This document shows, piece by piece, positions 17,743 through 27,076 of a stretch of DNA of 33,021 bases. How positions within the stretch are numbered: the first letter of the stretch is position 1; the number at the start of each line of letters is the position of its first letter. The DNA is taken from positions 1 to 33,021 of IMG/VR virus record IMGVR_UViG_3300017729_000015, one strand, 5' to 3'. The notes beneath the pieces were generated by a model. It saw only the letters and a program-made list of their open reading frames with translations. It had not been told where the DNA came from and did not search any database. This DNA is from a virus. The position numbers and the translations under genes are program-made.

Positions 17743-17771
17743 ATATGGTTTTTTATTTTATTTAACCATAT
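17743..17771. other. 8-bp inverted repeat in an intergenic gap
   Basis: ATATGGTT (17743-17750) and its exact complement AACCATAT (17764-17771) flank a 13-base AT loop, immediately after the stop of the 1446-residue gene. In coding-strand RNA it would form an AU-rich hairpin followed by TTATATACAAATAA. It could be a weak terminator or a processing site; the stem has only two G-C pairs and no clean U-run, so termination is uncertain. Confidence 0.5.
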
Positions 17772-20700
17772 CATCTCCGATTAAACCTTTTTAGTATACC
17801 TTTTAGTAATTTATTTTCTGTATTTTCTTTAAATCTAAACTTAGGTTTTGGCAATTTCACTACAAATGGTAGTGGTTTTAACGATTGCCTTTCAAGGTCA
17901 GCGGATGGTAATTGTCGTTTTAGTTTATCGTTTTCTTTTTTAACCGAAATCAATGCGTCAGCCGGCATGATACTAACTAATTTTGGTTTTGTTTTTTGTT
18001 CGTTAGCTAACACATCTCCAGTTTGACCAGAGAATACTATAACGTTCGGGTCTACTTTTGTTATTTCAACTACCGGCCCACCATCGGGTGTGTCTTGTGA
18101 ATCAGTGGTTAACGAATCACTACTTACCTTACACCCATTATAAAATAGGTTTTCAAATGAAAGTGGTAGCCTAGTATCTTGTACATCCGTATAATGAAAC
18201 GAAGTTGAATTCGGTGTCATTGTCACAGCGTCTTCATTAGTAGCGAAGAAGTATTTTGGTTCTAAATATATTTTAGAAGGTCGAGCCTCTAAAATAGTGG
18301 AACCGGTTGGGGAGTACTCCCAATAACCATTATATCGTGTTACGTAGGTATCCCCACTCAAGGTAGCAATGTCAAATTTATAAGTAGATGGTTCGTAATC
18401 ATATAGACTCACAACCCCATCTGGACGAGATGACCCACTACTTAAACCATAATCGTTTCTACTTGCTGTAATTATACCATCACCTACTGATATAGTACCT
18501 TCATAATAATGGCTAGATATAGACACACCACGTTCTCTCTGAAACTTATTACGTTCAAACACATGAGGTTCTATCAATATACCCTTATGCCAATCCACGC
18601 GTGCTGGAATTAGTTGTTTTATTTGGTCGAATACAGACATATCATAACGAGATAACATATCCATAATCAAATCTAATGAAGTACCCGTAGTGTATTTTTG
18701 GAAATAATTCTTAGCTCTATACTTTAGTAATGGGTAATCCTCATTATATCTCTTATCAGTATCACCCACCCAATCATCAGCTTCGAAATATCCCTCAGAA
18801 TTATATATGTCCGAGTTTACAGTGTCGGTTGTTGAGAAGTAAGTACCTAATAAATTAGAATCAACTGGAGCATAATCGAACTGAGATATCTCATTTGATT
18901 TATCTATACTCAATGGACCTTTTAATGAAGATGATTCGATTCTAATTTTGTTGTTCATCAGATTTAATGCACCCATTGATGGTATGGTAACATACTGAGT
19001 ATCAACTTCACCAACTAAATCAGATGGCTTCATATTTACTAATGATGCTGACAACACTAATCCAGTATCAGATGATGTAAATCTTTGATTTGGGTGTATG
19101 GAGCTTATAGAACCACTATTGGTTTTGAATCCACTATCTGGAAATATTCGATACATCAACTTATCGAATGAAGTATCAATATCTAAATCAGTTGTGTTGT
19201 CATCACTAAAATATGCTTCTCTATTCTTAGCGTGTTCGGTTATGATTTCATTTGAGATAGTATCTCTGAAATATCTAATCTCTTGAATACTTGCGGTCTC
19301 ATATGAGTTTACATTTGTATCCGTTGTAGGACCAGGTACTTGAACTGTTCCCGTTGAGGTCCATACACTATTGAATGTTGAGTTACCACCACTTAATGTT
19401 GCTGTTGGGTTTGCGAGTAGTTCACCCCAATCATCAACCCACGCAGCGTTGATGTCAATTGAACTTGAATTCAAAGATATCGCAACTTCTCTACGTTCTT
19501 TATAAGGAACATATGATGATGATATGATATCAGTACTATTTACACGTAACCTAAGCCTTGCGGTTTCATTTAAGTAGTCCCAAAATAAATCTACATTATC
19601 AGATGTATCACTCAATCGTAAGATATGATAATTACCTTTAGGCATTTTACCAATAACCTCAATTGAGTTTGGTCTATCAGACTGTATATCATCCCATGGA
19701 TTTGAAATATATTTAGATGGTGACGCTTGTAGTTTGTTTACAAATCGCTCTTGCTCATAAACACTTTTACGAGTGGATATCGTAGGACCACCCCACTCAC
19801 GAATCTTCAAGAATGCCTGTGGAATTCCGTATGTGGATAGTAGTGCTTTAATTGAACGAGCAGTCCCCTTCGTCTTGTACAACATGGGAATTGTATTTAC
19901 AATACGTCTCCAAATCTCATGTGTTATTTGCTCACGTGGCTTAGATTCCAACGTACCGGTTTGTGATTTAGTTCCATCCGCATTAACACCCAATGCATAT
20001 TTCCAAAGAGATACGTCTGAATATCCTGTTGACAATTTCCACCCAAGAGAGTCTGCTACTGACTTTAGTACCTCATCAGGCATACCATCATTGAAGTGTT
20101 CTTCTCGTTCATTTATACTCGTTAATGCGTTGATATATGTCCACTGAATATCAAAGTGTTGGCCTATCATATCTACGAATGTGATATACTCTGTATTACG
20201 AGGGTCTGCTTTTAGGTAAATTGGTATCGAATTTCTAAGAGAAGCATCATTAAATTCATCAAACAACGATGCGCTAGCGTATGTGTTTTGATACCAAGTT
20301 GTACCTTCAACAGATGTAGTTGGTTTTAACACATGAGGAAATGTTGATTGTTTAGGGTATGGTTTAATAGTATATATTGATGACGACCAGTGGGTATAGT
20401 TACTTTGTTGTTCAGAATAATACAAGTGGTTTTCAAATCCATCGAAACCACCAATCAACGTATCTCTTCGGACCATTGATTGAGATATATTGGTTATAGC
20501 TTCAGAACCACTAACGTTAAGTAATGTGTTTATTCGTGAATCGTAAGCTTCGATTTGTTGTAATTTGTATAAGAAATTATCTACACGTTCAGTTGCGGAT
20601 GAAAAATGTACATAATTTTTAAAATCAGAATAGTCTATGTTTAAGTCAATAGAACCCAACGACCCACTAAAATATTTATTTATTAATTGTTGTGACGTTG

Positions 20701-22111
20701 TTGCGTTTACGTCTAACAACGAGTTCCAATTCTGCCATTCTGTACCACCCGCGCTTTTAGCATCAGACATATCTAACTCAAAGTTGGGTTGTGAAAAGTT
20801 AGGTCTATTTACATTAGCTATACTTGGAAATATAACTAACTTCTCTACCCAACTTTCTTTAATACGTGCATCTAATTCTACTAAATTATTAACAACTATA
20901 TTATCGGGTAATGGTGATGCTAACTTAACAACAATATCCTTCACATCAAATGCAAAATCGGTATTATATTTTTTGTATGTTAAATATAGTTTACTTAAAT
21001 CAGTATTAGTTTTTTTGCCAGTTTCAATAACCCTTACACTTCGGGCTTGGGTTACTGCCGGTAAATTAGAGTCACCTTGATTGATGTCAAATGTTCTAGC
21101 CCCATTCCATTGAAGTTGATTATCGTCATCATAGTATAGTGAAAATCTTCTCCATCGACCTGTCATACGTCCAGCAGCATTGAATAAATTTCCGTTTTCA
21201 TCAGTCACCTTGGTTGGTTCACCGATAGCTGGTGTGTATATTTCTAAAAATTCAGTAAATACACCTAACTTTTCTGATAGTCTATCGAATGGTACATACG
21301 TGGTTGAAATCAAACCACCACCATCGTGGTTATATCTACCACCACGATTTGGATATGATTTCTCAGTCAACTCTAACCCTACACGTGCTTGGTCAAAATA
21401 CACACTTGCAATATCAATTATATTGTTATCACCTAAGTTCAGTACAAAGTCAGGTCTATTTTGTGTAAAGGTAGAATCAGTGTTTGCTCGCTGGAAGTAT
21501 AAGTCTTTTAGTGTTTCAAAATCACGAGGAAGTGGATTGGGGTTGATATTAATAGGTCCGGAGGGTAACTGAAACGCGGTCATGAGTGATTTCGCTGACA
21601 ATGTATTGGCAACCATCGGATTTCCATTAGAAGTGATAACTGGCTTGTTAACACTTGAACCCACACCCCCATTAATGATAGACGCTTCCGAAATTTGGTA
21701 TGGGTCTTTTACAGTAAGTAATACTTCAGTCCTATCACCACCAATAGCTTTAACTTTTACACCATCATTTAATTTATGCATGAAGTTGTAAACTATACTA
21801 TAAACTCCTTGTAAGTATCCATCATCACGGATATCTTTCTCAGGCTGTAATGTTATTAGTGGATACGTGTTACCATTTTCAGAATATGGTATTGGTAGTT
21901 TGTATGTTGACTTTAATAAGTTTTCACCAGAATATACATGACGTTCCATGTTGGGTCTGAGTTTTGATAAAACTCCGGGCGCAAGTGTACCATCAACATC
22001 ATTTACAGTTAATGGTCTCAGAGTACCATCGACACCATCGTTAAATGTGTTTCCATAGGTTGGAACGAACCCAACAACTTCTTCTTTATTTTTAAATCTA
22101 TCCAATGACAT
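17771..22111 (-). CDS. Very large baseplate/tail protein with KGT-YGIP motif and ConA-like region
   Basis: A 1446-residue protein, following the gp6-like gene by two genes, roughly where T4 has gp7 (1032 residues); I cannot show homology. Near residues 94-131 GYLQGVYSIVYNFMHKL and ... AIGGDRTEVLLTV follow a pattern I recall from marine T4-like structural proteins. At about 747-776 KTKGTARSIKALLSTYGIPQ with IREWGG is a motif seen in several phage baseplate proteins. Residues about 800-970 look like a concanavalin-like domain: SIEVIGKMPK, then YVPYKERREVAISLNSSSID, then ASIQEIRYFRDTIS with TEHAKNREAYF. The C-terminus (about 1410-1446) is very basic and Lys/Leu-rich. No enzyme motif is visible. 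Interpretation: a structural wedge or tail protein carrying a lectin-like module. Confidence 0.75.
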   Translation of the reverse strand: MSLDRFKNKEEVVGFVPTYGNTFNDGVDGTLRPLTVNDVDGTLAPGVLSKLRPNMERHVYSGENLLKSTYKLPIPYSENGNTYPLITLQPEKDIRDDGYLQGVYSIVYNFMHKLNDGVKVKAIGGDRTEVLLTVKDPYQISEASIINGGVGSSVNKPVITSNGNPMVANTLSAKSLMTAFQLPSGPININPNPLPRDFETLKDLYFQRANTDSTFTQNRPDFVLNLGDNNIIDIASVYFDQARVGLELTEKSYPNRGGRYNHDGGGLISTTYVPFDRLSEKLGVFTEFLEIYTPAIGEPTKVTDENGNLFNAAGRMTGRWRRFSLYYDDDNQLQWNGARTFDINQGDSNLPAVTQARSVRVIETGKKTNTDLSKLYLTYKKYNTDFAFDVKDIVVKLASPLPDNIVVNNLVELDARIKESWVEKLVIFPSIANVNRPNFSQPNFELDMSDAKSAGGTEWQNWNSLLDVNATTSQQLINKYFSGSLGSIDLNIDYSDFKNYVHFSSATERVDNFLYKLQQIEAYDSRINTLLNVSGSEAITNISQSMVRRDTLIGGFDGFENHLYYSEQQSNYTHWSSSIYTIKPYPKQSTFPHVLKPTTSVEGTTWYQNTYASASLFDEFNDASLRNSIPIYLKADPRNTEYITFVDMIGQHFDIQWTYINALTSINEREEHFNDGMPDEVLKSVADSLGWKLSTGYSDVSLWKYALGVNADGTKSQTGTLESKPREQITHEIWRRIVNTIPMLYKTKGTARSIKALLSTYGIPQAFLKIREWGGPTISTRKSVYEQERFVNKLQASPSKYISNPWDDIQSDRPNSIEVIGKMPKGNYHILRLSDTSDNVDLFWDYLNETARLRLRVNSTDIISSSYVPYKERREVAISLNSSSIDINAAWVDDWGELLANPTATLSGGNSTFNSVWTSTGTVQVPGPTTDTNVNSYETASIQEIRYFRDTISNEIITEHAKNREAYFSDDNTTDLDIDTSFDKLMYRIFPDSGFKTNSGSISSIHPNQRFTSSDTGLVLSASLVNMKPSDLVGEVDTQYVTIPSMGALNLMNNKIRIESSSLKGPLSIDKSNEISQFDYAPVDSNLLGTYFSTTDTVNSDIYNSEGYFEADDWVGDTDKRYNEDYPLLKYRAKNYFQKYTTGTSLDLIMDMLSRYDMSVFDQIKQLIPARVDWHKGILIEPHVFERNKFQRERGVSISSHYYEGTISVGDGIITASRNDYGLSSGSSRPDGVVSLYDYEPSTYKFDIATLSGDTYVTRYNGYWEYSPTGSTILEARPSKIYLEPKYFFATNEDAVTMTPNSTSFHYTDVQDTRLPLSFENLFYNGCKVSSDSLTTDSQDTPDGGPVVEITKVDPNVIVFSGQTGDVLANEQKTKPKLVSIMPADALISVKKENDKLKRQLPSADLERQSLKPLPFVVKLPKPKFRFKENTENKLLKGILKRFNRR

Positions 22112-22114
22112 ATA

Positions 22115-22621
22115 TTATAGTCCGCCTTTAAATCCACCACCTGAAGGTCCGCTTGGTGACGGTGTTGGGGATGGTCGGCCTGGACCGGTTGAGCCAAAAC
22201 CTGTCGTTGGAGTTGTTGAACCAAAACCTGTTGTTGGACCTGTCGTACCTTGTGGGTCGGTTGGACCTGCCGTTGGGCCTACCGCACCTTGATTTATATT
22301 TCTTACTAAAGATTGGAACGTAAATACAGCAAACACATCACGTGGTTCCTTAATATCTACTTCATTTATAAACTCATCAGAAAATTCAACATCAGTATAC
22401 GTTTCATACGAAACAGATATTGGTTGCTGGTCTGAATTAAAAAATGGCCGACTTGACCTTTGTATCAAGTCATGCTTTATAGTACTACTATAATTATTAT
22501 CATCCGATGCAAGTGTAACATCACCATATATTTGTGAATCTACATTAGAATCGGATGCTCCATCAATCTCGTATGAGATTATCTGACCTCTACCATTACG
22601 TCTTACGCCACGTTTATTCAT
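22115..22621 (-). CDS. Small phage structural protein with Gly/Pro/Thr-rich tail
   Basis: A 168-residue protein. Residues 1-110 follow a pattern I recall from marine T4-like phages: GVRRNGRGQIISYEIDG, YGDVTLASDDNNYSS, YTDVEFSDEFINEV, and VFAVFTFQSLVRNINQ. Residues about 111-168 are a low-complexity Gly/Pro/Thr/Ser tail containing two TTGFGST-like repeats (PTTGFGSTTPTTGFGSTGPG), made by a short direct DNA repeat near 22195-22240. The ATG overlaps the stop of the upstream gene (TAATG). The tail could be a flexible tether between baseplate parts. Function unknown. Confidence 0.7.
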   Translation of the reverse strand: MNKRGVRRNGRGQIISYEIDGASDSNVDSQIYGDVTLASDDNNYSSTIKHDLIQRSSRPFFNSDQQPISVSYETYTDVEFSDEFINEVDIKEPRDVFAVFTFQSLVRNINQGAVGPTAGPTDPQGTTGPTTGFGSTTPTTGFGSTGPGRPSPTPSPSGPSGGGFKGGL

Positions 22622-24711
22622 TATCTAACCACCTTAAAATAGAAGTTATCATCATAATATTTTGTTGTACTATTCTGGTCTACCCTAAATATAAACTTAT
22701 AGAATCGTTCCGGTTGAAGTCCATTAAACCAAAAGTTAAAATAGTTACCTTCGGAGTCACAACCCACCTTAGTATAAGTAGTGTCGAACGGAATAATTAC
22801 CTGTTCTGTTTCAGCATCAACTACCGAGTAGTATGAGGTAGCTGGTAGGTATTTAACCAATTTGTAATTTGATGTTGATGAAAATGTACGTGCCGGAAAA
22901 CGTTCTCTACCATAGACTCTAATCTTGGCTTTGGAACTTTCTTTATACTCAGTTGACAAATTCTTAACATATAGTATGATATCATCACCACTCAGCGCGG
23001 ATAGTGCACCCGTATCGAATGAATCACCATCCCATCTTACTTCTAATACCGGTGGATATATTGTATTGGTATCTGACGAGAAGAATTTGATTGAACCAAA
23101 CTTAGTTGTTGATTGTTCATCCGTTTTAGATTTTTTAACAATGAAACCATTATTGGCTCGTGTACCATCCAACCAATCATTTACATAATCAGTTACTTCG
23201 ACATCCAAATTAGACGTGTACTTATCAAAAGATTGGTAGTAATGTTTACCTGTGTTGAATGATGAAGTAAACCATGTACCACCACCTTGATTAGAAATCC
23301 AGTGCGCATCGTATTTAAAATCAGTATAATATGAAGACGTTAATACATTTGGGGTTTTGAGTGAGAAAGTATCTAAAGACCCACTAAAATCACCACTACC
23401 ACTACCAAAGAATGTAAATCTAAAGTTGTGATTCCCATCCTGCTGTGCTTTAAAAAATACCGTGACATCGTTTGATGATGTTAAGTTTGATACATATGAG
23501 TTTTGTAAATATTCAGACGAGTCTAAAAGCCTACCATCAGGTTCTTGAATACTAAATACAATACCGGATGGAGACCCATCAGCTGAACTTGTATGTATTG
23601 TTCCTGGATCTATACTAAAACTTGCTGTGTATATTAGTGTGTCTTGTAATGTTGCTTTACGATTTAATGTAGCACCACCGTAATTTGACGCTGACATTAT
23701 CAGTACACCATCTTTAATAGTGGTGATTTGTTTAGACTGTTGTTCACTTAAAATAATGTCATTTACAACATACGTAGATGGTAGGTCACCATCTATATTG
23801 AATTGGTCAAGAAATATTACATCATTCTCTACATTACTGTATACGAAGAAGTTATCAAGCTGACCATCCGACCCGTTACTACCATTATCATCAAAGAATG
23901 TAAATAAGACTTTATGTATCTTATTACCATTTACAGCAGCCGAGCCTGTGAATGACATCTCATATGATTTACTACCCACTAATGAATCAAAATAACCACT
24001 AACTTCACTATCATCATAATATGAACCATCTGGCTTATATACTCTAAAATCAATTCCAGATAACGATAATTGTTTTGCGTCAAATGCTATTGTGTAGACT
24101 GTACCTTCATCCAATGATGAGGATAGAGCGGCAGTTCCACCACCATAGTTGGATGCCGATAACACCAATGCCCCATCGATTGCTTGTAATGATGGTGAAC
24201 TACCATCAGTACCAAGTATTGGTTCAATTAACTCAAAGTTACCTGCATTTGAATTAAAGTTGTAGTAAGTTTCAAGTGCTGGAATTAATGATGGGTCAAC
24301 TGGCTTACCAACTGTGGAATTCAATATATCCCACCCTTCTGATAAACTTCGTGTTACCCAAGTAACATCTGATTCATTGTGTGGCGTGTCAGCTTGAGAA
24401 CCAAGTCCTTCGGTAAACCCCTCATATAACGGATATACAAATAAGTCGTATTCAGATTGAATTTCACGACTTTCAATATTCTCAACTCTCAATCTATATT
24501 GTGGTGATGTGATGTCTCCATTGGCTATTGAAGATGATATTTCTTTTAAATCAAATTCAATGAGTGCTCTACTATTACCCAACAAAGAGGTGTTATCAGT
24601 ATCGTAAAACTTACCGATTTCAAGAATCTCATCCTTACCCGTGTTTTGATTTTTACGAGCGGAGTCTTCGTATATGGTTGCGTCTTTTTTTGGATATATT
24701 CTATAAATCAT
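22621..24711 (-). CDS. Structural protein: split DNRLRE-like domain with two inserted carbohydrate-binding-like modules
   Basis: A 696-residue protein. Residues 1-135 (IYPKKDATIYEDSARKNQNT, then GNSRALIEFDLKEI and VTWVTRSLSEGW) and 465-562 (GGGTWFTSSF, then LDVEVTDYVNDWLDG and PPVLEVRW) are the two halves of one beta-sandwich domain that resembles DNRLRE-type proteins and a conserved phage structural protein. Between them lie two related modules (about 155-292 and 302-456), each containing LxSASNYGG and an ending of FxFTFF with a Gly/Ser-rich turn and SGxLDxF. Their layout is like carbohydrate-binding modules. Residues about 570-696 form a C-terminal beta domain (YYSVVDAETEQVIIPFDTTY). The start overlaps nothing and lies 10 bases after the gp6-like stop. 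Expected in the virion, perhaps contacting surface sugars. Confidence 0.72.
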   Translation of the reverse strand: MIYRIYPKKDATIYEDSARKNQNTGKDEILEIGKFYDTDNTSLLGNSRALIEFDLKEISSSIANGDITSPQYRLRVENIESREIQSEYDLFVYPLYEGFTEGLGSQADTPHNESDVTWVTRSLSEGWDILNSTVGKPVDPSLIPALETYYNFNSNAGNFELIEPILGTDGSSPSLQAIDGALVLSASNYGGGTAALSSSLDEGTVYTIAFDAKQLSLSGIDFRVYKPDGSYYDDSEVSGYFDSLVGSKSYEMSFTGSAAVNGNKIHKVLFTFFDDNGSNGSDGQLDNFFVYSNVENDVIFLDQFNIDGDLPSTYVVNDIILSEQQSKQITTIKDGVLIMSASNYGGATLNRKATLQDTLIYTASFSIDPGTIHTSSADGSPSGIVFSIQEPDGRLLDSSEYLQNSYVSNLTSSNDVTVFFKAQQDGNHNFRFTFFGSGSGDFSGSLDTFSLKTPNVLTSSYYTDFKYDAHWISNQGGGTWFTSSFNTGKHYYQSFDKYTSNLDVEVTDYVNDWLDGTRANNGFIVKKSKTDEQSTTKFGSIKFFSSDTNTIYPPVLEVRWDGDSFDTGALSALSGDDIILYVKNLSTEYKESSKAKIRVYGRERFPARTFSSTSNYKLVKYLPATSYYSVVDAETEQVIIPFDTTYTKVGCDSEGNYFNFWFNGLQPERFYKFIFRVDQNSTTKYYDDNFYFKVVR
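23344..24249 (-). repeat. Tandem duplicated module inside the DNRLRE-like structural gene
   Basis: Two divergent copies at protein level, residues about 155-292 and 302-456 of the 696-residue protein. Shared landmarks in order: GxLxxSASNYGG, a strand with TxYTxxFxxxxx, a (V)xxPDGxxxDxSE segment, a FTFF segment and a closing SGxLDxF. They are diverged at DNA level, so the duplication is old or the copies came in separately. Confidence 0.6.
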
Positions 24712-24721
24712 CTTCTACCTT

Positions 24722-26632
24722 TTAAAATAATGATACAACTTTACCTACGATGTCTACGTCAGGATATTTTATTTCAAAACAAGTTGGGTCTTTTGGTGGA
24801 TACACTATACCATTTCTGGTAGCTTCTTTTGTACTATATTTATTATCAGAATAAGTTCCGCCAAATTTATTTATAATTTGTAACCCACCCTCATCTTCTT
24901 TATTAGGTCTGACTACCGATTGAACACCATCAACTCCATCCAAACTAACATATAAGTCAGTTAGATTTATCGGTTTGTTAATAGCCATACGTTCGATTTT
25001 GAATAATTCTTTTAATGTGTTGATACATTTTAAGAGAACCTCATTTGAATTGTAATTTGGTAATACTATTATTTCGAAGTTGATACCAATATTTACGATG
25101 TATGCATTTTTAATATTTACAGCATCAGTTAATATACGATAGTAAGATAAATAGTTTTGTAAGTTTTGCTTTGTAGCATTGTTTAACTGAGTAAGCTTTT
25201 TATTAGAATCATATCCTAATGTATAGAAGTTAATTGCTAATGGATTTGGAATTGGGTCCGGACCATCATCCAATAAAGTATTGATTTGGAAGTCAGGTGC
25301 AGCATATGCTTTTGCTACCGAGCCAAATTGTGGTGGTAATGCGTACGCTCTAAGTAAGTAGTCTTCTCTGGTTACGGCTCTATTTTGTGCTCTAAAATAT
25401 GCAAGAGCGTTGTTACGTACCTGCTCAATCTCTTCTTCAAATTGGGCGCCGGTTGCTGCTACTTCGTTCGTTACTGCTATTGAGTTTTTAACTACATTAA
25501 AAACATCATCAACCAACCTACTACCATCAGTTTCAATTACACGTTCTACAATCGTTGTTAAATCAGAAGATGGGACGTTATCAGAAACACCATTACCTAT
25601 TCGGTATGTAACAGTTAATTCGGTATTAGCTGGAGCTACACCATATGTTTTAGCGTACATAAAGTTTGATGGGTCAACCCCTTGGTCAAGGTCACCACTT
25701 GCAGGATATAGTGCGGAGCCAACGTTATCCGGATTTGGAAGTATCTCTTCGTCTGAATTTGATGATACCCCTGCTCCAAATTGAATGTCGAGTGTACCAT
25801 CGTCAGTTATACGTGTAATGTAACGTTTGGGTACTCTTTTTAGTTTAAGTAATGATGGTGTCTCATTTGCGTAAGCAGCCATGGCTAATGAGTAATCGGT
25901 AGTGTTTGGTAATTCTTCAAACACAGTGTCTTGTGCTAGATACTCAACCTTAGTCCACTCATCACCATCATCATCCATGATGCTTATTACATCAATCAAA
26001 CCATCCGCTTCTATTTTTATTTTATCGTAAGGTTTTGGAGAACCAAAGTTAAATGTAGATGTTTCACTTTTACCACTAACTGCTTTAACATATTTTTTTA
26101 ATAAATAATAGATAGGTTCGTTTGTTGTTTCGTCAATTTGATAAACCGAAACGTCAGTGGGGTCGAATGAAGATGATTGTGCAAATCTTACTTTATTTAT
26201 AGTAGTGAATTCAACGTTGGGACTTTCAGTTGAACCAATGACCATACCTTCTTTTAAGGTTAATGCGTAGTCAAAGTTTGGTTTAACATCATCACCACTA
26301 CCCATCGCTGGTAATATCTGATACACAGTCATATTGGTTGTTGCTGGTACATTTAACTTTGGCTTGTACCCAAATGATTGTGCTATTGTAAATACATTAG
26401 ACTTTTCTTGAGCTTCTTCTAAAACAGATTCTCTTAATTGAACATCGGTGTAATATGAAAGTACATCACCCACATATGCCGCCATTTCCATAAACATCAT
26501 ACCAGGAGATGATTCATTAAAATCATTATAGGTATTTGGGAAATATGTTTTAGTAAAGTCAATTAGATTCTTACGGATATCACCGAAGTCTCTACCTATT
26601 AAATTTACATCTTTTTTTATTTTATCAGCCAT
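24722..26632 (-). CDS. gp6: gp6-like baseplate wedge protein
   Basis: A 636-residue protein, close to T4 gp6 (660 residues), which forms the inner ring joining baseplate wedges. The N-terminal segment (NDFNESSPGMMFMEMAAYVG, 37-56, then VLSYYTDVQLRESV) corresponds to the conserved DFxGSxxNxLxxLLAY-type region of gp6/baseplate J proteins, and is followed by a long beta region. A central segment (AYFRAQNRAVTREDYLLRAYA) and a C-terminal GVQSV-type strand also fit the baseplate J-like layout. It lies directly after the gp25-like gene (9-base gap), as in many contractile-tail clusters. The family assignment is firm; the T4 name is by position, length and motif. Confidence 0.85.
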   Translation of the reverse strand: MADKIKKDVNLIGRDFGDIRKNLIDFTKTYFPNTYNDFNESSPGMMFMEMAAYVGDVLSYYTDVQLRESVLEEAQEKSNVFTIAQSFGYKPKLNVPATTNMTVYQILPAMGSGDDVKPNFDYALTLKEGMVIGSTESPNVEFTTINKVRFAQSSSFDPTDVSVYQIDETTNEPIYYLLKKYVKAVSGKSETSTFNFGSPKPYDKIKIEADGLIDVISIMDDDGDEWTKVEYLAQDTVFEELPNTTDYSLAMAAYANETPSLLKLKRVPKRYITRITDDGTLDIQFGAGVSSNSDEEILPNPDNVGSALYPASGDLDQGVDPSNFMYAKTYGVAPANTELTVTYRIGNGVSDNVPSSDLTTIVERVIETDGSRLVDDVFNVVKNSIAVTNEVAATGAQFEEEIEQVRNNALAYFRAQNRAVTREDYLLRAYALPPQFGSVAKAYAAPDFQINTLLDDGPDPIPNPLAINFYTLGYDSNKKLTQLNNATKQNLQNYLSYYRILTDAVNIKNAYIVNIGINFEIIVLPNYNSNEVLLKCINTLKELFKIERMAINKPINLTDLYVSLDGVDGVQSVVRPNKEDEGGLQIINKFGGTYSDNKYSTKEATRNGIVYPPKDPTCFEIKYPDVDIVGKVVSLF

Positions 26633-26641
26633 GTCTTATCC

Positions 26642-27076
26642 TTAAACAATAGATATATTACCTTGCTCTGAAACAAGAATTGTTATTTTTGTGTTTGCCC
26701 CACGGTCAGTTACCTTAACTACTAAATTTATGTTTACTCTATTATTATCTTCGTTGGTAATTACTCGTATACTATCTATAATAATATATGGAAGCCAGAA
26801 TTTAATATCATCTCGTAGTGAACTTTCCAAATCATCTGCTAAGTCTTCTGTCATTTGTTCAAATAACAATGAGTATACATCGGAACCAAATGTTGGTTGA
26901 AGATGACGTTCACCCTTTCTTGTTAAAATCAAGTTTTTAAGATTAGATATAGCCTGCTCTTCAGTTGTATATGATAGTTTAAATAATGGACTACCACCCA
27001 ATGGTAACAAAACTCCAACTGCCTTATTCCTTTTTAAGTCTAAAGGATTGATACTAAATTCATTACGGGATGCCAT
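26642..27076 (-). CDS. gp25: gp25-like baseplate wedge protein
   Basis: A 144-residue protein, near T4 gp25 (132 residues), the most conserved baseplate component in contractile injection systems. The signature LILTRKGERHLQPTFGSDVY lies at about residues 49-68 and matches the usual LLLTxPGERxxxPxFGxxL pattern; it is followed by an amphipathic helix (LLFEQMTEDLADDLESSLR) and the closing strands (NINLVVKVTDRG). The ATG overlaps the upstream stop by one base (TAATG). A TATAAATA box 16 bases before the start (27093-27100) suggests its own late promoter. The assignment is firm. Confidence 0.9.
   Translation of the reverse strand: MASRNEFSINPLDLKRNKAVGVLLPLGGSPLFKLSYTTEEQAISNLKNLILTRKGERHLQPTFGSDVYSLLFEQMTEDLADDLESSLRDDIKFWLPYIIIDSIRVITNEDNNRVNINLVVKVTDRGANTKITILVSEQGNISIV

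Noticed and set aside
20637-21080. 147-residue plus-strand frame
   Set aside because: It is antisense to the 1446-residue structural gene, without start signal or family resemblance.
22195-22240. Short direct repeat as a possible phase-variation or mobile-element end
   Set aside because: It simply encodes the repeated TTGFGST tail; no inverted ends or transposase are present.
24860-26205. Further TATAAATA boxes on the coding strand inside the gp6-like gene (near 24870 and 26195)
   Set aside because: They fall in mid-gene codons, far from any start, and such matches are expected by chance in AT-rich DNA.
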